A stretch of DNA of 33,988 nt. It comes from Bryobacterales bacterium (GTDB taxonomy: Bacteria > Acidobacteriota > Terriglobia > Bryobacterales > Bryobacteraceae). Both the position numbers and the translations under genes were made by a program. The notes under the pieces were generated by a model. That model did not search any database. It had not been told where the DNA came from and saw only the letters and a list, made by a program, of their open reading frames with translations. Positions within the stretch are counted from its first letter, which is position 1, and every line of letters begins with the position of its first letter. Location: the NCBI GenBank assembly GCA_026954325.1, contig JAIXKK010000021.1:1-33988 (forward strand), written 5' to 3'. Shown one piece after another: positions 32,401 through 33,988 of the stretch.

Positions 32401-32833
32401 TCCGGTGGTGGACGCCATTCTTGGCGGATGGAGCACCAGCGGCTTGTTCACCTACAACTCCGGGGCTTATCTGCGCTTCGGCGGCATGCTGGTCGACGGC
32501 GACCCTGGCATCTCCAATCCCACCAGCGCCAAATGGTTCGACACCTCGAAGTTCAAGATTCTGCCTCCCTTCACCCGCAGAACGAATCCGCTTCAATACT
32601 CCGATGTGAAAGCGCCGCGTTTCGTGAATTTCGACGCGACGCTCGCCAAGGAATTTCCCATCCGCGAGCGGTTCAAGTTCGAATTGCGCGTGGAGGCTTA
32701 CAACACGCTCAATTCGTTCACCGGGGCGGACCCGAATCTATCGGTAACCTCCCCGCTGTTCGGCCAGATCACATCCCAGCGCGCCGGAATCTTCGGCCGT
32801 CAGATTCAGTACACCGGGAGAATCATCTGGTAA
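29426..32833 (+). CDS. Oar-like TonB-dependent receptor (1135 aa)
   Basis: This is an outer-membrane receptor. Signal peptide residues 1-16 end at AFAQ. A carboxypeptidase-regulatory-like domain covers about 19-100 (VQGLVKDPSGAVVAGANVTL, then GTYTVSVEMTGF). The plug region includes 'NLPIINRNPFLLVSLNPA', 'ILDGSPSMTSQKSSYTPP' and 'EVNLQQNAVDAEFGHSAGGILSLQMKSGTNEFHG'. The large barrel is rich in aromatic strands and ends with RQIQYTGRIIW, a terminal Trp. The ligand is unknown; plausible ligands are oligosaccharides, peptides or metal complexes. A strong promoter and inverted repeat lie upstream, and a heptahaem cytochrome gene follows after 10 bp. Its first 61 residues match those of the partial receptor at 33806 in 54 positions. 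Confidence 0.93.
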   Translation: MPRVLLLFALAVSAFAQDTRARVQGLVKDPSGAVVAGANVTLTNDNTGVRAQQTTNQSGQYLFDFVLPGTYTVSVEMTGFREFVQKGVLVQARGDVTVNATIELGNTRDVVTVEATPVAVNFNTTSMAMTLDTKMTNNLPIINRNPFLLVSLNPATVTRSTTEQSPFHHWAASQFDVGGNTNTKNDIILDGSPSMTSQKSSYTPPMDAVQEVNLQQNAVDAEFGHSAGGILSLQMKSGTNEFHGTAYYIGRNPALNALVDRVTQTKNLVRQNVWGVTSGNPIKKNKIFNFFAYEGWREIEPRSSFNTLPTDLERGGDFSQSLNTAGAPRTIYDPYTTKTDGNNVTRQPFAGNIIPASRIDPTAKVMLGDLWKPNRPGDGPTHVNNFVAGYANRYRYWNLSDRVDYNISDKLKVFGRYNQFRTFTAQDDFTSGSPAQPVDGSKRHALTFSGDAVYTLNASTVWNIRGAYNSIVDSFGLPAATLKPSDLGRFWGNNSWYTPYLADLPDIYYPGVTVNQGSTTTLGKTGYWYQQPNSFNIESKISKNVGRHYLKVGGEYRKDRVNASRPRPMTFTFNPDLTANTYLSPNTKLSGDGWATMMIGALDNNTSISSIPVQRPIVDYFSLFVQDDFKLTQRLTLNLGLRYEFYTPMRDATDRISRYLDLTSAIPEFQGANAPQMPAEALALRTASPVYNGAWVFADSSNRGSWNPPKALFMPRLGLAWRIDNQSALRAGWARYIVPASLTDGLNILGSVPYPGFDATTTAIAPLLGIPQQFLSNPFPGGLVPVSGKSLGRYTNLGGPTTWYQQNFNPAVNDRFNVSLQRQLPAKVLADITFFMNVGRDAPYTYDLNAIDPRIGFAVGNKVSQSVPNPFYNILPADKFPGQLRTQKNIAVSELLRLYPQYGSLNETLRGGFGNRYKSLQMQFQRPFASGFNFIAGYNYNQSRNQEFYDNVDSYTNSPTWQPASNSRHRLTGAAIVELPFGKGRKFMTAAHPVVDAILGGWSTSGLFTYNSGAYLRFGGMLVDGDPGISNPTSAKWFDTSKFKILPPFTRRTNPLQYSDVKAPRFVNFDATLAKEFPIRERFKFELRVEAYNTLNSFTGADPNLSVTSPLFGQITSQRAGIFGRQIQYTGRIIW

Positions 32834-32843
32834 CCTGCAAACG

Positions 32844-33710
32844 TTGAGATTCCTGCTCCTCTTCGCACTGGCCCGCCTCGCAGCGGGCCAGTTTGTGTCT
32901 AGCGACACCTGCCGGTCCTGCCATCCCGCTGAGTACGCCGGCCATGCCGGGAGCGGACATGCCAGGGCTCTAGCCGTCTCAGTGCCTCCTCAGCCTGGAG
33001 ACTGGGCGTTCGGCGCGGGGTTGCAGGCGATCACTTTTGTCAGCCGCATTGACGAAGATACCTATCTCGAACACGGACTGAGTTGGTATGCGTCCACGCA
33101 CTCCATGGCTCCGACCCCAGGACACCGCTCCTCTCAAGGCGAGCAATACCGCACGTTTGATCCGAATATTGCCATCTTCCGTTGCTTCCAATGCCATTCC
33201 ACCGGACCTTTGCAGCTTGGTCCGGGCGACAGAATCAGACCCTTCGAACCCGGCGTGCAATGCGAAGTTTGCCACGGGCCAGGCAAGGACCATGTCGCCC
33301 GCGGGTTTCCCATGCGAAATCCGAAAAAAATGACCGCGGCCCAAGTGAACGAGTCTTGTGGCGCCTGCCACCGTAAGCCCGCCGCCGCCGGCGACGACAC
33401 CGATTGGGCCAATCCCTGGAACACCCGTCATCAGCCTCTCTATCTCGCCGAGAGCGCCTGTTTCCGCAAGAGCCGCGGCAGACTTTCCTGCCTTACCTGC
33501 CACCCCCCGCATCAGCCCCTAAGCCGGGTAGCCTCCGGCTACGATGCAATCTGCTCCCAATGCCACAACAAGCCCAAACACAAGACCCAGGTTCGAGGCT
33601 CTTGCGTGAGTTGCCACATGCCTGCCGTCGCTCCGTCCCCCCTCCTCCATTTTGCAAACCACTGGATAGGCGTCTACGCCGCCGCAAAGCCGCTGCGTCC
33701 CATCCGCTGA
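32844..33710 (+). CDS. Multihaem (seven CxxCH) cytochrome c
   Basis: This 288-aa periplasmic protein reads from a TTG start at 32844, which gives a short signal peptide (MRFLLLFALARLAAGQ). Seven CxxCH motifs are present in order: CRSCH (23-27), CFQCH, CEVCH, CGACH, CLTCH, CSQCH and CVSCH, plus several free His for second axial ligands. The sequence resembles cytochrome c554-type and doubled-CxxCH proteins, but not a named enzyme such as NrfA, since no active-site CxxCK is seen. It lies 10 bp after the receptor stop with a poor Shine-Dalgarno, suggesting translational coupling and a linked job, such as redox processing of whatever the receptor imports. That link is inference. Confidence 0.9.
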   Translation: MRFLLLFALARLAAGQFVSSDTCRSCHPAEYAGHAGSGHARALAVSVPPQPGDWAFGAGLQAITFVSRIDEDTYLEHGLSWYASTHSMAPTPGHRSSQGEQYRTFDPNIAIFRCFQCHSTGPLQLGPGDRIRPFEPGVQCEVCHGPGKDHVARGFPMRNPKKMTAAQVNESCGACHRKPAAAGDDTDWANPWNTRHQPLYLAESACFRKSRGRLSCLTCHPPHQPLSRVASGYDAICSQCHNKPKHKTQVRGSCVSCHMPAVAPSPLLHFANHWIGVYAAAKPLRPIR

Positions 33711-33744
33711 CACCGGCATCCGGTACAGGGGCGGGGTTCCTGTG

Positions 33745-33773
33745 TTGACGCGCTCCACTTGCCGCGATATTAT
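33745..33773 (+). promoter_or_regulatory. Sigma70-type promoter of the second receptor
   Basis: TTGACG (33745-33750), a 17-bp spacer and TATTAT (33768-33773) place the start near 33780, 26 nt before the ATG at 33806. The layout copies the promoter of the first receptor at 29361-29390. Confidence 0.8.
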
Positions 33774-33775
33774 GA

Positions 33776-33795
33776 CCCCTAAATCTTTTTAGAGG
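33776..33795 (+). repeat. Inverted repeat over the second receptor's transcription start
   Basis: CCCCTAAA (33776-33783) and TTTAGAGG (33788-33795) form an 8-bp inverted repeat with one mismatch. It begins 2 bp after the -10 and ends 10 nt before the ATG, the same geometry as the CTCCCAG/CTGGGAG repeat of the first receptor, but with different arm bases. The right arm includes the AGAGG ribosome-binding site. Confidence 0.55.
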
Positions 33796-33805
33796 TTAAC
33801 GAAAT

Positions 33806-33988
33806 ATGATAAGTGTCCTCCTCTTGATCGTACTCGCTGTTCCCGCCTTTGCTCAGGATACCCGGGCCCGCGTTCAGGGCCTTGTGAAAGATCCTTCCGG
33901 CGCCGTCGTCGCCGGCGCAAATGTCACTCTTACCAACGATAATACGAGTGTTCGTGCTCAACAAACCACCAGTCAATCCGGTCAGTAT
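33806..33988 (+). CDS. Start of a second Oar-like TonB-dependent receptor (truncated by window end)
   Basis: Translation from the ATG at 33806 gives 61 residues to the window edge with no stop. A signal peptide (VLLLIVLAVPAFAQ) is followed by the start of a carboxypeptidase-regulatory-like domain (RVQGLVKDPSGAVVAGANV). It is identical at 54 of 61 positions to the receptor at 29426; most differences lie in the signal peptide, with only Gly-to-Ser and Asn-to-Ser changes after it. This indicates a fairly recent tandem duplication, with the heptahaem cytochrome gene between the copies. The rest of the protein lies outside the window. Confidence 0.9.
   Translation, partial: MISVLLLIVLAVPAFAQDTRARVQGLVKDPSGAVVAGANVTLTNDNTSVRAQQTTSQSGQY

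Noticed and set aside
33710..33743. Terminator after the heptahaem cytochrome gene
   Set aside because: Small hairpins (ACCGG/CCGGT and ACAGG/CCTGT) are present, but no T-run follows and the second overlaps the region just before the next promoter.

Overview
The window looks like a chromosomal segment of a GC-rich didermic bacterium, most probably an Acidobacteriota member of the Bryobacterales / Candidatus Solibacter type. This is inferred from family content, not from a marker gene: very large Oar-like TonB-dependent receptors with an N-terminal carboxypeptidase-regulatory-like domain, a GWxTD-domain exported protein, Tat-exported sugar enzymes, multihaem c-type cytochromes and a secreted M55 peptidase. 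No rRNA, tRNA, CRISPR array, transposase or phage gene was seen.

Region 1 (about 1-5.7 kb) looks like a sugar-acid or polyol catabolic neighbourhood: a Tat-exported TIM-barrel isomerase/epimerase, a Tat-exported L-rhamnonate-dehydratase-like enolase-superfamily enzyme, a dihaem cytochrome c, a zinc-dependent polyol/sugar-acid dehydrogenase and a zinc-ribbon protein. Two paralogous small proteins (62 and 68 aa) and a long inverted repeat lie between the first two enzymes.

Region 2 (about 6.1-13.6 kb) is housekeeping: a secreted M55 D-aminopeptidase, the lipid II flippase MurJ, a single-chain fusion of the pantothenate enzymes PanB and PanC, an alpha-glucan phosphorylase, and an Rrf2-type regulator whose promoter lies so close to its ATG that the mRNA may be leaderless.

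Region 3 (about 13.7-20.6 kb) is a cobalamin-riboswitch-controlled operon: cobQ/cbiP, btuF, btuD, btuC, cobU, cobS, cobC, cobT. Every junction overlaps (4-22 bp), so the genes look translationally coupled. Together they import corrinoids, make cobyric acid and assemble the lower nucleotide loop. The CbiB/CobD step, the adenosyltransferase, BluB and an obvious BtuB are not in the window.

Region 4 (about 20.7-24.1 kb) holds a GT4 glycosyltransferase, an unrecognised 382-aa protein, and tail-to-tail with it a radical SAM protein with SPASM-like C-terminal cysteines. This unrecognised pair is one of the less explained parts of the window.

Region 5 (about 24.1-34.0 kb) is an outer-membrane/redox island: a GWxTD protein followed 24 bp later by a 996-aa TonB-dependent receptor (ending in a clear terminator), then on the + strand a 1135-aa receptor followed 10 bp later by a seven-haem cytochrome, then the start of a second receptor with an almost identical N-terminus that runs off the window. 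The two + strand receptors share a strong sigma70-type promoter and an inverted repeat at the same position but with different arm sequences.
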